Below the pieces are notes generated by a model. It made no database searches, had not been told where the DNA came from, and saw only the letters and a program-made list of their open reading frames with translations. The position numbers and the translations under genes were made by a program. Positions 26,454 through 35,242 of a stretch of DNA of 64,000 nt are shown here, one piece after another. Each line of letters opens with the position of its first letter. Position 1 is the stretch's first letter. This DNA comes from Flavimaribacter sp024343425. GTDB taxonomy: Bacteria; Pseudomonadota; Alphaproteobacteria; Rhizobiales; Rhizobiaceae. The stretch spans positions 1,736,001 to 1,800,000 of the forward strand of contig OZ245773.1 in assembly GCA_965227645.1 (NCBI GenBank), given 5' to 3'.

Positions 26454-27161
26454 ATGAAACTGCAATGGTTCGGACATTCCGCGTTTCGCATCGAAATCGG
26501 CGGCGCAACGATCCTCATCGATCCGTTCTTTACCGGCAATCCCTCCTTCGAGGGACAGAGCTCGGCGGCCGCCGCCGAAGGCGTCACCCATATCGTGCTG
26601 ACCCACGGCCATGGCGACCATATCGGCGATACGCCGTCGATCGCACGGGAAACCGGCGCGACCGTGATCGCCAACTACGATCTGTGCATGTGGCTCGGCA
26701 AGCATCACGGGCTTGAGAAGATCGATCCGACTAACACCGGCGGTACGGTCCACCATGACGGTTTCACCGTCACCTATGTCAACGCGCTGCACTCGTCCGC
26801 GATGATCACCGAAGACGGCGTCTCCCATGCGCTCGGCAATCCCAACGGCGTCGTCATGCATTTCGACGACGCGCCGACGCTTTATCACATGGGCGACACG
26901 GACATGTTCTCCGACATGGCGCTCATCAACGAGCTGCACCAGCCTGAAATCGGCATCGTGCCGGTTGGCGACCGCTTCACCATGGGCGGGGCGGTGGCGG
27001 CGCTCGCCTGCCGGCGCTATTTCAACTTTTCGACAATCATTCCATGCCATTACGGCACGTTCCCGATCCTCGACCAGAACGCGGAGAAGTTTCTTGCGGC
27101 GATGGAAGACGACGCGGACAAGGTCAAAACGCCGGCGGTCGGCGACGTGCTCGACCTCTAA
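26454..27161 (+). CDS. UPF0173-type metal-dependent hydrolase (MBL fold)
   Basis: A beta-lactamase-fold hydrolase of 235 residues: MKLQWFGHSAFRIEIGG, the HxHxDH motif as HGHGDH near residue 50, a MGDTD Asp ligand and IPCHYGTFPIL with the last His. This small YtkL-like family is widely conserved in Hyphomicrobiales and is often found beside ruvX and gatC. GGGAGG precedes the ATG. gatC follows only 15 kb later in this window, after a block of accessory genes. Confidence 0.9.
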   Translation: MKLQWFGHSAFRIEIGGATILIDPFFTGNPSFEGQSSAAAAEGVTHIVLTHGHGDHIGDTPSIARETGATVIANYDLCMWLGKHHGLEKIDPTNTGGTVHHDGFTVTYVNALHSSAMITEDGVSHALGNPNGVVMHFDDAPTLYHMGDTDMFSDMALINELHQPEIGIVPVGDRFTMGGAVAALACRRYFNFSTIIPCHYGTFPILDQNAEKFLAAMEDDADKVKTPAVGDVLDL

Positions 27162-27163
27162 CC

Positions 27164-27940
27164 GTGCGCTACGTCATCGCCAATGACAGCGAGGAAGAGC
27201 GAACCCGCCTTCGGCTGCTTGCCGAGCTGACCGATCCTTACACCTGCTACCGGCTGGAGACGATCGGCGTCGGGCCTGGCTGGCGATGCCTGGAAATCGG
27301 CGCTGGTCTCGGCACTGTCTCGACCTGGCTCGCAGACAAGATCGGCAGAGAAGGCGAGGTTGTCTGCACCGATCTGCAGACGAAGTTTCTCGAGGATGTC
27401 GACCATCCGCGGATCCACGTGGAGCAGTTGGACATCCTCCAGGAACCGCAGCGCCACGAAGCCTTCGATCTGGCGGTCGCGCGCAATGTGCATCACCACA
27501 TTCCAGACAGGCTGGCGGCGATGCGCAATCTTGTCGAGATGGTCAAACCCGGCGGCCACATCCTCTACGTCGAGCCGGATCTGCATCCGGCCATGGCGGA
27601 TTTTCATCCCGTCTGGCGGCGCGCCTTCGAGGCGTTTCGGCAATGGGGCGAGCAGCACGACATCGACCTCTTCACCGGCCGCCGCCTGCCGCATCAGCTT
27701 TCCGCCGCCGGCCTCGACATCGTGTCCGCGCGCGGCGAGACGGCGCTGTTTTCAGGCAAGGGCGGCGATCCGGCCGTCGAGCTCTACCGCCGCACCTTCG
27801 CCCTCATCATGGATGATCTCGTCGCTATGGGCTTCCTGTCGCAAGCCGACGGCGACGAGGTCTATCGCCTGCTCGACAGCGAGCAGGCCTGGCTGATGAA
27901 TTTCTGCTTCTTCGCCGTCCACGCCCGAAAGTCGGGGTAA
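27164..27940 (+). CDS. SAM-dependent methyltransferase
   Basis: Class I methyltransferase of 258 residues from a GTG start three bases after the previous stop codon. Motif I is CLEIGAGLGTVSTWLA (~44-59), followed by VVCTDLQTKFLE, the motif LAVARNVHHHIPD and MVKPGGHILYVEPDLH. Substrate unknown; the C-terminal helical half resembles small-molecule methyltransferases. The 3' part (27598-27937) is duplicated at 29890-30235 on the other side of the following SDR/regulator pair. Confidence 0.85.
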   Translation: MRYVIANDSEEERTRLRLLAELTDPYTCYRLETIGVGPGWRCLEIGAGLGTVSTWLADKIGREGEVVCTDLQTKFLEDVDHPRIHVEQLDILQEPQRHEAFDLAVARNVHHHIPDRLAAMRNLVEMVKPGGHILYVEPDLHPAMADFHPVWRRAFEAFRQWGEQHDIDLFTGRRLPHQLSAAGLDIVSARGETALFSGKGGDPAVELYRRTFALIMDDLVAMGFLSQADGDEVYRLLDSEQAWLMNFCFFAVHARKSG

Positions 27941-27945
27941 GAACC

Positions 27946-28848
27946 CTAGCTCACCCGCAACGCGGCATAGTCCATGTTCTGAAGGTCCGTGAGGAGGTCC
28001 GGCCCGGTCGGTTCCCAGCCGAGTTTCGCCCGCGTTAGCGCGCTGCTCGCCGGCAGGTCGAGGCTTGCGAAGGCCGCAAACCAGCCGAAATGTTCCGCCG
28101 TCTCCTCCGGAGAAATCGACACGGCCGGCAGGTCGAGGCCGGCGCTCACCACCTCGGCGATGCGGAGGGCGCTCACGCCTTCCTCGGCGACGGCGTGGTA
28201 GCGCGCGCCCGGCTCGCCCCGGTCGAAGGCGAGCGCATAGAGCCTGGCGACGTCGAGCACGTGCGCGGCCGGCCAGCGATTGGCGCCGTCCCCGACCCAG
28301 GCGACCGAGCCCTTCTGAATGGCGATCTGGATATAGGGCGAGATCAGCCCCTGCCGCACCGTGTCGTGGACCTGCGGCAGCCGCATCACCGACACGTTCA
28401 CGCCGTCATCCAGCAGCGTCTGCACGGCAAGCTCCGACGCGATGCGGGGGTTGCCATGGTGCGGATTGAACACGTCCTCCGAGGCAGGCTTGCCGTCTTC
28501 GGCATCGCCCATGCCGGTGCCGGACGTGATCATAAGCGGCCGGTTTGAACCCTTGAGCACCGATCCGAGCGCTGCGATCACCCGCCGGTCCTTTTCGCAA
28601 TTCGCCACGAAATTCGCAAAATCGTGGTCGAACGCCGTGTGGATCACGGCGTCGGCGCTTTCCGCCCCGGCCATGATGCCCGCCGGATCCTCGAGTGTGG
28701 CGCGGTGGGGGGTGGCGCCGGCGGCGACGAGGGCTCTCGCCCCTTCGTCCGACCGCGTCATGCCCGTCACCGCGTGTCCGGCGGCGAGCAGTTCGGGCAG
28801 GATCTTCGAGCCTATGAAGCCGGTGGCGCCTGTCAGGAACACACGCAT
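27946..28848 (-). CDS. Extended SDR / NAD-dependent epimerase-like protein
   Basis: An atypical SDR of 300 residues with MRVFLTGATGFIGSKILPELL (GxxGxxG) and the helices of NmrA/epimerase-like enzymes (HTAFDHDFANFVANCEKDRRVI). The catalytic YxxxK is not clear, as in related proteins that act on unknown substrates. ATG 28848 has GGAG seven bases upstream. Its partner, a helix-turn-helix regulator, is divergent, a common arrangement for this SDR type. Confidence 0.85.
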   Translation of the reverse strand: MRVFLTGATGFIGSKILPELLAAGHAVTGMTRSDEGARALVAAGATPHRATLEDPAGIMAGAESADAVIHTAFDHDFANFVANCEKDRRVIAALGSVLKGSNRPLMITSGTGMGDAEDGKPASEDVFNPHHGNPRIASELAVQTLLDDGVNVSVMRLPQVHDTVRQGLISPYIQIAIQKGSVAWVGDGANRWPAAHVLDVARLYALAFDRGEPGARYHAVAEEGVSALRIAEVVSAGLDLPAVSISPEETAEHFGWFAAFASLDLPASSALTRAKLGWEPTGPDLLTDLQNMDYAALRVS

Positions 28849-28895
28849 TGTCATTCTCCGTAGTTGTTCGGAGCCGCACCATGGCATATGGTTTT

Positions 28896-28925
28896 TCATG
28901 GTAAAGTAGTGATATTATCATGGTA
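28896..28925. promoter_or_regulatory. Candidate operator: TCATGGTA direct repeats
   Basis: Two exact TCATGGTA copies at 28896-28903 and 28918-28925, 22 bp apart (about two helical turns), between the divergent SDR and HTH genes. Related CATGG/ATGG words lie just left. Likely binding site of the HTH protein. Confidence 0.5.
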
Positions 28926-28936
28926 TAAGAACCAAC

Positions 28937-29773
28937 ATGATCGACTTCTCCTCCAGAGATGACAATCCGCTCGGCACCTTCCTGCGCGATCGCCGCATGC
29001 GCCTCGATCCGGCGACCTTCGGCTTCGCGCCCGGGCGGCGGCGCACACCGGGCCTGCGCCGCGAGGAGGTGGCTCAGCGCGCCAATATCAGCCCGACCTG
29101 GTATACCTGGCTGGAGCAGGGGCGCGGCGGCGCGCCGTCTGCCGACGTGCTGGAGCGCATCGCCGCCGGGCTGATGCTGACGGAGCCCGAACGCGAGCAC
29201 CTGCATATCCTGGCCTTCGGCCACCCGCCGGAAGCGCGCTACCGGGAGCCGGAGAGCATGATGACACCGCGGCTGCAAAATGTGCTCGACGCCATGCCCC
29301 ACTGCCCGGCCATGATCAGGACCGCGACCTGGAACGTGGTCGCCTGGAACCGGGCCGCCGCGATGATCCTGACGGATTATGCAGAGCTTGCCCCGGAGCA
29401 GCGCAACATCCTGCGGCTCATATTCTCCGATTCCCGCGTCAAGGCCGCCCAGGAGGACTGGCAGCGCGTGGCGCGCTTCGTCGTCGGCGCCTTCCGGGCC
29501 GATGCGGCGCGCGCGGGCGCCGGCGAGGAGATCAGGCAGCTTGTCGACGAGCTGTCGCAGATGAGCCCGGAATTCGCCGCACTGTGGAACGACAACGAGG
29601 TCGCCGGCCACGGCGAGGGCGTCAAGCGCCTCCACCATCCGGACCTCGGCCCGATAGAGCTCGAATTCTCCACCTTCGCCGTCGAGGGCCGGCCGGATCT
29701 GAACATGATGGTCTACACACCCGCGACGGCGGAAGTCGCCGGCCGCATCCGGGCATTCCTCGAAGAGCGGTGA
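28937..29773 (+). CDS. XRE-type HTH regulator with MmyB-like ligand domain
   Basis: 278 residues. N-terminal helix-turn-helix RTPGLRREEVAQRANISPTWYTWLEQGRG (~37-65), preceded by LGTFLRDRRMRLDP, then an MmyB-like ligand-binding domain (ATWNVVAWNRAAAMILTDY, ARFVVGAFRADAARAG, HHPDLGPIELEF). Such regulators typically repress a divergently encoded SDR, as arranged here. Confidence 0.9.
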   Translation: MIDFSSRDDNPLGTFLRDRRMRLDPATFGFAPGRRRTPGLRREEVAQRANISPTWYTWLEQGRGGAPSADVLERIAAGLMLTEPEREHLHILAFGHPPEARYREPESMMTPRLQNVLDAMPHCPAMIRTATWNVVAWNRAAAMILTDYAELAPEQRNILRLIFSDSRVKAAQEDWQRVARFVVGAFRADAARAGAGEEIRQLVDELSQMSPEFAALWNDNEVAGHGEGVKRLHHPDLGPIELEFSTFAVEGRPDLNMMVYTPATAEVAGRIRAFLEER

Positions 29774-29889
29774 AGCCGCGCTTGCCCGGCGCATCGCATC
29801 GTCGCATTGCATGGCCGGCGGGCGTGGCGCACAGTCCGTCCCGTCACGCATAACCGGAGGAGGCCCGAACCGTGGACGATCACTTGCGC

Positions 29890-30235
29890 GAATTTCCATC
29901 CCGTCTGGCGGCGCGCCTTCGAGGCGTTTCGGCAATGGGGCGAGCAGCACGACATCGACCTCTTCACCGGCCGCCGCCTGCCGCATCAGCTTTCCGCCGC
30001 CGGCCTCGACATCGTCTCTGCGCGCGGCGAGACGGCGCTGTTTTCGGGCGGCGAGGGCGGCGATCCCGCTGTCGAGCTCTACCGCCGCACCTTCGCCCTC
30101 ATCATGGATGATCTCGTCGCGATGGGCTTCCTGGCACAGGCCGAGGGCGACGAGGTCGATCGCCTGCTCGACAGCGAACAGGCCTGGCTGATGAATTTCT
30201 GCTTCTTCGCCACTCACGCCCGCAAGCGGGGGTAT
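29890..30235 (+). pseudogene. Duplicated 3' part of the methyltransferase gene
   Basis: About 345 bp nearly identical to 27598-27937 (roughly 20 differences, mostly silent or conservative, plus one extra codon). It encodes the C-terminal part (FHPVWRRAFEAFRQWGEQ... to FFATHARKRG) but lacks the SAM-binding half and the stop codon; the frame runs on into the antisense of the next gene. No start signal belongs to it. A relic created when the SDR/HTH pair came to lie between the two copies. Confidence 0.85.
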
Positions 30236-30244
30236 GCGTTTGCG

Positions 30245-30841
30245 TCAAGGCCCGTTGACGAGCGCGAGGATGAGCTGCTGGATGTTGCCGCCATTGGCCA
30301 TCTCCGCCTCCTCGAAGGCGCGGTTGCGCGTCTTGTAGCGGACGAAAGCCGCTTTCAGCGGCGTCTGGATCGCCTGACGGATCGCCTTGCAGTTCGGGTC
30401 GTTCGGCTGCCGGAAACCGACGGTCGTGTCGTAGATCTCCTGCGCCATTTCGGCCACGTATTGGCCGTGCACGGCCTCGTGCGCGCGAATGCCGTCGATG
30501 AAGACGCGCCAGCGCGCCGCCACGTCCGCCGGCAGTGTCTGCGACGGTTTCGGCAGTGTGTAGGTGATCGTCAGGAAGGATCGCGCGGCTTCAAGCACGC
30601 AGTCATTTCCGTCGCGCACATAGTCGCGGCCCCACTTGAGATCGAAATCGGTCTTGGCGATGGCGCTCGATGCGCCGCCGCGCAACAGCGGTCCGTTCGA
30701 GCCCATCGACTGGTAGAGCGCAATGCCGGTCGCGCCCGACACCGCGTAGGTTTTCTCCACGAATTTCGGTTTCACCTCGCCGGCGAGCGCCGATGCTGCG
30801 AGGGTCAGAAGCGCTGCGGCGAGCGCGAAAACACGCATCAT
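30245..30841 (-). CDS. Secreted DUF922 zinc-protease-like protein
   Basis: Signal peptide MMRVFALAAALLTLAASALAG, then a ~180-residue domain with the conserved KTDFDLKWGRDY, WRVFIDGIRAHEAVHGQYV and RNRAFEEAE. HEAVHG is the HExxH-like motif of DUF922, predicted periplasmic zinc-dependent proteases. Of several in-frame ATGs (30859, 30847, 30841, 30838) the one at 30841 has AGGGAA at good spacing and starts the signal peptide. The gene is antisense to the tail of the methyltransferase relic. Confidence 0.85.
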   Translation of the reverse strand: MMRVFALAAALLTLAASALAGEVKPKFVEKTYAVSGATGIALYQSMGSNGPLLRGGASSAIAKTDFDLKWGRDYVRDGNDCVLEAARSFLTITYTLPKPSQTLPADVAARWRVFIDGIRAHEAVHGQYVAEMAQEIYDTTVGFRQPNDPNCKAIRQAIQTPLKAAFVRYKTRNRAFEEAEMANGGNIQQLILALVNGP

Positions 30842-30965
30842 TTCCATTTCCCTGTTCACAGCGCACTTCCAACGTTTCGCGCGCCGCTGTCAATCCGGCG
30901 CAACAGTGCTAGAGTTCGGGCGAATCCGCAACATTGGCATATCCAGCGGGGCAGGGAGCACCGGA

Positions 30966-32132
30966 GTGATCGACGCCGAAAGGCCCACCTTCTACGAGTT
31001 CTTCGCCGGCGGCGGCATGGTTCGCGCGGGCCTCGGCGATGGCTGGCGCTGCCTCTTCGCCAATGATTTCGACGCCGGAAAGGCCGCCGCCTACCGGGCC
31101 AACTGGGATCGCGCCGCGCCTTCCGTGCTCACATGTGGCGATATTCGCGCGGTTGACGCACGCGATCTGCCCGGCGTCGCCGATCTCGCCTGGGCGTCCT
31201 TTCCCTGCCAGGACCTGTCGCTCGCCGGCGGCGGCGCCGGGCTCGACGGCGCGCGCTCCGGCGCGTTCCACCCGTTCTGGGCCATCATGAAGGACCTGGC
31301 GGCGGAAGGCCGCGCGCCGCGCATCGTGGCGCTGGAAAACGTCACCGGCGCGCTCACCAGCCATGGCGGCGCGGATTTCGACGCCATTTGCCGCGCCTTC
31401 GCCGACAATGGCTATCGCTACGGCGCGCTCGTCATTGACGCGGCCCTGTTCGTGCCGCAGTCCCGGCCACGCCTGTTCGTCATCGGCGTTCGCGATGATA
31501 TCCCACTGGCGGCGGCGTCTCTCTCGGCTAGCCCCGTGGAGCCGTTCCACACCCGCGCCCTGCAGGCGGCGCACGCCCGTATCAGCGCGACCGCCCGGAC
31601 CAGCTGGCTGTGGTGGAGCCTGCCTTTGCCTGCGCGCCGCAACACCGTCTTCGCCGATCTCGTTGAGGACGACCCGCAAGGCGTGCGCTGGCACGACCCG
31701 TCCGAGACGGCAAGGATCCTCGACCAGATGTCGCCGGCGAACCGCGCCAAGGTGGACGCCGCGCGGCGGGCAGGGCGGCGCATGGTCGGCGCGGTCTACC
31801 GGCGCACCCGCGTCGAAAACGGCGAAAAGCGCCAGCGCGCCGAGGTGCGCTTCGATGATCTGGCGGGCTGCCTGCGCACGCCGGCCGGCGGCTCGTCACG
31901 CCAGCTCATTTTGATCGTCGACGGCGACCGCATCCGCTCGCGGCTGATTTCCGCGCGCGAGACCGCGCGCCTCATGGGGCTCGACGAGGCCTACCAGCTG
32001 CCGCAAAACTACAACGCGGCCTATCACCTGACCGGCGACGGCGTCGCGGCGCCCGTCGTGCGGCACCTGGCGCAGCATCTCTTCGAGCCGATCCTGAAGC
32101 GGCGCTTGCCCGGCGCCGTTGCAGCCGCGTGA
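30966..32132 (+). CDS. DNA (cytosine-5) methyltransferase
   Basis: A C5 methyltransferase of ~388 residues. Motif I FYEFFAGGGMVRAGLG, catalytic motif IV SFPCQDLSLAGGGAGL, motif VI ALENVTGAL, motif VIII QSRPRLFVIG, and motif X at the C-terminus (TGDGVAAPVVRHLAQHLF). GTG at 30966 has GGGAG seven bases before it. The variable target-recognition region lies at about 180-290. It overlaps the vsr gene by four bases (GTGA). No cognate restriction endonuclease is present, so it is solitary. Confidence 0.92.
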   Translation: MIDAERPTFYEFFAGGGMVRAGLGDGWRCLFANDFDAGKAAAYRANWDRAAPSVLTCGDIRAVDARDLPGVADLAWASFPCQDLSLAGGGAGLDGARSGAFHPFWAIMKDLAAEGRAPRIVALENVTGALTSHGGADFDAICRAFADNGYRYGALVIDAALFVPQSRPRLFVIGVRDDIPLAAASLSASPVEPFHTRALQAAHARISATARTSWLWWSLPLPARRNTVFADLVEDDPQGVRWHDPSETARILDQMSPANRAKVDAARRAGRRMVGAVYRRTRVENGEKRQRAEVRFDDLAGCLRTPAGGSSRQLILIVDGDRIRSRLISARETARLMGLDEAYQLPQNYNAAYHLTGDGVAAPVVRHLAQHLFEPILKRRLPGAVAAA

Positions 32133-32545
32133 AGACGGCGCAGACCACGGACCCCGCGCGCAGCGCCGTCATGCGCGCCGTCAAGTCGCGCGACACCGCG
32201 CCGGAAATGGTCGTGCGCCGGCTCGTGCATGCGCTGGGTTATCGCTACCGCCTGCACCGGCGCGATCTGCCCGGCGCGCCTGATCTCGTCTTTCCCGGCC
32301 GCCGCAAGGTGGTGTTCGTGCATGGCTGCTTCTGGCACGGCCACGATTGCCCGCGCGGCGCCCGCGCGCCCAAAACCAACGCCGACTACTGGCGCGCCAA
32401 GATCACCCGCAACACAGCCCGCGACGCCCGCAACGCGCAGGCGCTCGCCGACGCCGGCTGGCGCGTGCTGACCGTCTGGGAATGCGAAACTCCGAAAGCC
32501 AAACGCGCCGCGCTGGAGGCGAAGCTGAAGGCCTTTCTGGAATAA
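32129..32545 (+). CDS. vsr: Very short patch repair endonuclease
   Basis: 138 residues. Nicks DNA 5' of T:G mismatches that arise from deaminated 5-methylcytosine. Typical features: RSAVMRAVKSRDTAPEMVVRRLVHALGYRYRLHRRDLPGAPDLVF with the catalytic Asp, KVVFVHGCFWHGHDC with zinc and active-site His/Cys, and RDARNAQALADAGWRVLTVWECE. The GTG start overlaps the stop of the C5 methyltransferase, so repair is coupled to the enzyme that creates the mutable base. Confidence 0.93.
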   Translation: MKTAQTTDPARSAVMRAVKSRDTAPEMVVRRLVHALGYRYRLHRRDLPGAPDLVFPGRRKVVFVHGCFWHGHDCPRGARAPKTNADYWRAKITRNTARDARNAQALADAGWRVLTVWECETPKAKRAALEAKLKAFLE

Positions 32546-32603
32546 TTGGCGCAGCGTCGCCGCCCAAATCTGCTACAAGCCGCACCCAAACAGGAGCTCT
32601 TTC

Positions 32604-33425
32604 ATGTCCGACGATTTCAAGATCTGCCGCGCCTGCGGCGTCGAGCATCCGCTCAGCGCCGTCGTCTGCGACATCTGCCTGGACGAGCGGCAATATGTGC
32701 TGCGCGGCGGCCAGGCCTGGGCGACGCATGCGGAGCTGGCGGCGGAAGGCGTGCGTACGCAGATCCGCGAGGTCGAGGAAAACCTCTTTGAAATCTCCAC
32801 CGCGCCGTCCATCGCCATCGGCCACCGCGCCCTTCTGATCGTCACGCCCGAAGGCAACCTGCTGTGGGATCCCGTCGGCTTCCTCGACGAGGCCGCGGTG
32901 AGCCGCATTCAGGCGCTCGGCGGCCTCCGCTACATCGCCTCCAGCCACCCGCACATGTTCGGCGCGCAGGTCGCCTGGAGCCGCGCTCTGGGTGACGCTG
33001 CGGTGCTGGTCGCAAGCCTCGACCGCGAATGGCTGGCGCGCCCCGATCCGGTGATCGAATTCTGGGAGGACGACGTCGAACTCCTGCCCGGCGTCACGCT
33101 CGCGCGCGTCGGCGGGCATTTCCCGGGCAGCGCGGTCGTCCACGTCGCGGCCGGCGCCGGCGGAAAAGGCGTGCTGCTCGCCGGCGATTCCATCATGGCG
33201 AACCCGGACGGCAAGACCGTCTCCTTCATGCGCAGCTTTCCAAACCGCATTCCGCTGTCGGTCAAGGCGGTGGAGACGATCCTGCAGAAGATCGATCGCT
33301 TCGCCTACGATCGGCTCTATTCCAATGTCGCGTCGTCGGTGGAGGAGGGCGCGGACGCCGCGGTGCGCGCCTCGGCAAAGCGCCATATCGACTGGATCAC
33401 CGGCGCGCATGACGATCTGATCTGA
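32604..33425 (+). CDS. MBL-fold hydrolase with N-terminal zinc ribbon
   Basis: 273 residues. The first 30 hold two CxxC/CxxxxC pairs (CRACGVEHPLSAVVCDIC) that look like a zinc ribbon. The metallo-beta-lactamase fold has SSHPHMFG in place of the usual HxHxDH, keeping two His ligands but not the Asp-His pair, then GGHFPGS and LLAGDSIM. The SHPH form is known in a subgroup of MBL proteins. Substrate unknown. AGGAG eight bases upstream of the ATG. Confidence 0.82.
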   Translation: MSDDFKICRACGVEHPLSAVVCDICLDERQYVLRGGQAWATHAELAAEGVRTQIREVEENLFEISTAPSIAIGHRALLIVTPEGNLLWDPVGFLDEAAVSRIQALGGLRYIASSHPHMFGAQVAWSRALGDAAVLVASLDREWLARPDPVIEFWEDDVELLPGVTLARVGGHFPGSAVVHVAAGAGGKGVLLAGDSIMANPDGKTVSFMRSFPNRIPLSVKAVETILQKIDRFAYDRLYSNVASSVEEGADAAVRASAKRHIDWITGAHDDLI

Positions 33426-33443
33426 GGTGACGGCCCGCCCCGA

Positions 33444-34241
33444 TCACAGCCCCAGCGATCGGTTCACCCCGCCGTCGACCGTCAGGCACTGGCCGGTAAT
33501 GTAGCTCGCCGCGTCCGAAATCAGAAAGGCGATCGCCTCGCCGATCTCGGCGCTCCGGCCAATGCGCCCCAGCGGGATCTCGCTCGCCCAGTCCGGGTGA
33601 AACTCGTTCGCCCCGCTCTCCATCAGGCCCGGCGCAATGGCGTTGAAGCGCACGCCGTCACGCCCGTAGCGATCCGCCAGAAGCTTGATGAAACCCTGCA
33701 GGGCGAGCCGCGTGGGCCCAAGCGGAAACGGCGCCCTCGGTTGCCCGGCCTCAATCCCGGAAATCGCGACGAAGGCGCCGCGGCCGGATTTCAGAAGATG
33801 CGGCAACGCTGCTCTTGCGAGCCGCATCGGCGCCACCACCATCATCTCGTAGTCGTCATGCCAGGCCGGCCAGGGGATGTCGAAAATCTCGCGCCGGTAA
33901 TCGGGGTCATAGGCGAGGCTGTCGCGCGTCACGCCCGGCGGCTCGGGCATGGCGTAATTCTTCAGGACGTCGCTGTGCCGCCCGGTTCCGAATATCGCGG
34001 CGTCCAGCCTGCCGAACCTGTCAATCGCGGTCTCCACGGCAAGGCCCACGTCCTCATCGTTGAGAACCGACCCGGCGACCCCGACGCCCCCGGTTTCCGC
34101 AGCGATCTCCTCGCATCCGCCGCGCGACATCAACACCAGCCGATAGTCTCTGGCCGCCAGCGCTCTGGCGGTCGCGGAACACAGGCCGCCGCTCGCGCCG
34201 GTAATGATCGCAACCTGCCGGTCGTCGGTGTCAGATTTCAT
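33444..34241 (-). CDS. SDR family protein lacking the YxxxK motif
   Basis: 265 residues with the SDR nucleotide motif ITGASGGLCSATARALA and the C-terminal GQCLTVDGGVNRSLGL. At the catalytic site SGIEAGQPRAPFPLGPTRLALQGF the Ser is present, but the Tyr and Lys of YxxxK align with Leu and Arg, so normal proton relay is not expected. It could be a divergent reductase or a regulatory pseudo-enzyme. ATG 34241 starts a short polar lead before the fold. Followed on its upstream side by the repeat array. Confidence 0.82.
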   Translation of the reverse strand: MKSDTDDRQVAIITGASGGLCSATARALAARDYRLVLMSRGGCEEIAAETGGVGVAGSVLNDEDVGLAVETAIDRFGRLDAAIFGTGRHSDVLKNYAMPEPPGVTRDSLAYDPDYRREIFDIPWPAWHDDYEMMVVAPMRLARAALPHLLKSGRGAFVAISGIEAGQPRAPFPLGPTRLALQGFIKLLADRYGRDGVRFNAIAPGLMESGANEFHPDWASEIPLGRIGRSAEIGEAIAFLISDAASYITGQCLTVDGGVNRSLGL

Positions 34242-34427
34242 GAAGGCTCCCCGCAACTGGACAAGATCAACGCTCAGGCACACTACCCGATTCGACCCGC
34301 ATGTCTCGACAGGTTGAAAGCCTGAAGCGCCGTCACAACCGCCGCGCGCCCACTTTCCTCATCCCCGCCGTCATCCCGCGTCGCGGGCGCGACCCGCCAC
34401 CTGTCCGATGCCGCGCGCCACTCCCTC

Positions 34428-35220
34428 ATTGCGGGCTCGACCCGCAATCCAGCAGCGCCGCGTCGGCGGCGCGCAAGGAGGAGAGGCGGCGCAAACCGCC
34501 CACTACAACCACCCTGATCCGCCAGCCCCCATCTCCCTCTCTCCCTCATTGCGGGCTCGACCCGCAATCCAGCAGCGCCGCGTCGGCGGCGCACAAGGAG
34601 AAGAAACGGCGCAAACCGCCCGCCGCAACGCCCTGATCCGCCAGCCCCCATCTCCCTCTCTCCCTCATTGCGGGCTCGACCCGCAATCCAGCAGCGCCGC
34701 GTCGGCGGCGCACAAGGAGAAGAAACGGCGCAAACCGCCCGCCGCAACGCCCTGATCCGCCAGCCCCCATCTCCCTCTCTCCCTCATTGCGGGCCTGACC
34801 CGCAATCCAGCAGCGCCGCGTCGGCGGCGCGCAAGGAGAAGAGGCGGCGCAACCCGCCCGCCACAACACCCTGACCCGCCGCGCCCATCTCCCTCTCTCC
34901 CTCATTGCGGGCTCGACCCGCAATCCAGCAGCGCCGCGTCGGCGGCGCGCAAGGAGAAAGAAGCTGCACAAACCGCCCGCCACAACGCCCTGATCCGCCG
35001 CCCCCATCTCCCTCTCTCCCTCATTGCGGGCTCGACCCGCAATCCAGCAGCGCCGCGTCGGCGGCGCGCAAGGAGAAAGAAGCTGCACAAACCGCCCGCC
35101 ACAACGCCCTGATCCGCCGCCCCCATCTCCCTCTCTCCCTCATTGCGGGCTCGACCCGCAATCCAGCAGCGCCGCGTCGGCGGCGCGAAAGGAGGAGAGG
35201 CGGCGCAAACCGCCGCGACA
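34428..35220. repeat. Tandem array of seven ~119-bp units, each with two hairpins
   Basis: Copies begin at 34428, 34548, 34667, 34786, 34904, 35023 and 35142 (period 118-120 bp). Each starts with the inverted repeat ATTGCGGG-ctcga-CCCGCAAT (loop cctga in copy 4), then CCAGCAG, then a second stem CGCCGC-gtc-GGCGGCG, and continues with a C-rich spacer ending in ATCTCCCTCTCTCCCTC. Open frames run through it in several phases on both strands, but they follow from the repetition and high GC; no start signals or codon pattern support coding. 34242-34427 before it holds degenerate repeat-like sequence. Confidence 0.92.
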
Positions 35221-35242
35221 ACCACCGTAATCCGCCCCCGCG

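Noticed and set aside
29807..31066. A 419-residue plus-strand frame
   Set aside because: Only the first part has meaning (methyltransferase relic); the rest reads antisense of the DUF922 gene and out of frame through the start of the methylase gene.
30966..32545. Complete restriction-modification system
   Set aside because: No endonuclease gene is next to the methylase; Vsr is a mismatch repair nickase.
34428..35220. CRISPR array
   Set aside because: The unit is ~119 bp with no unique spacers and there are no cas genes.
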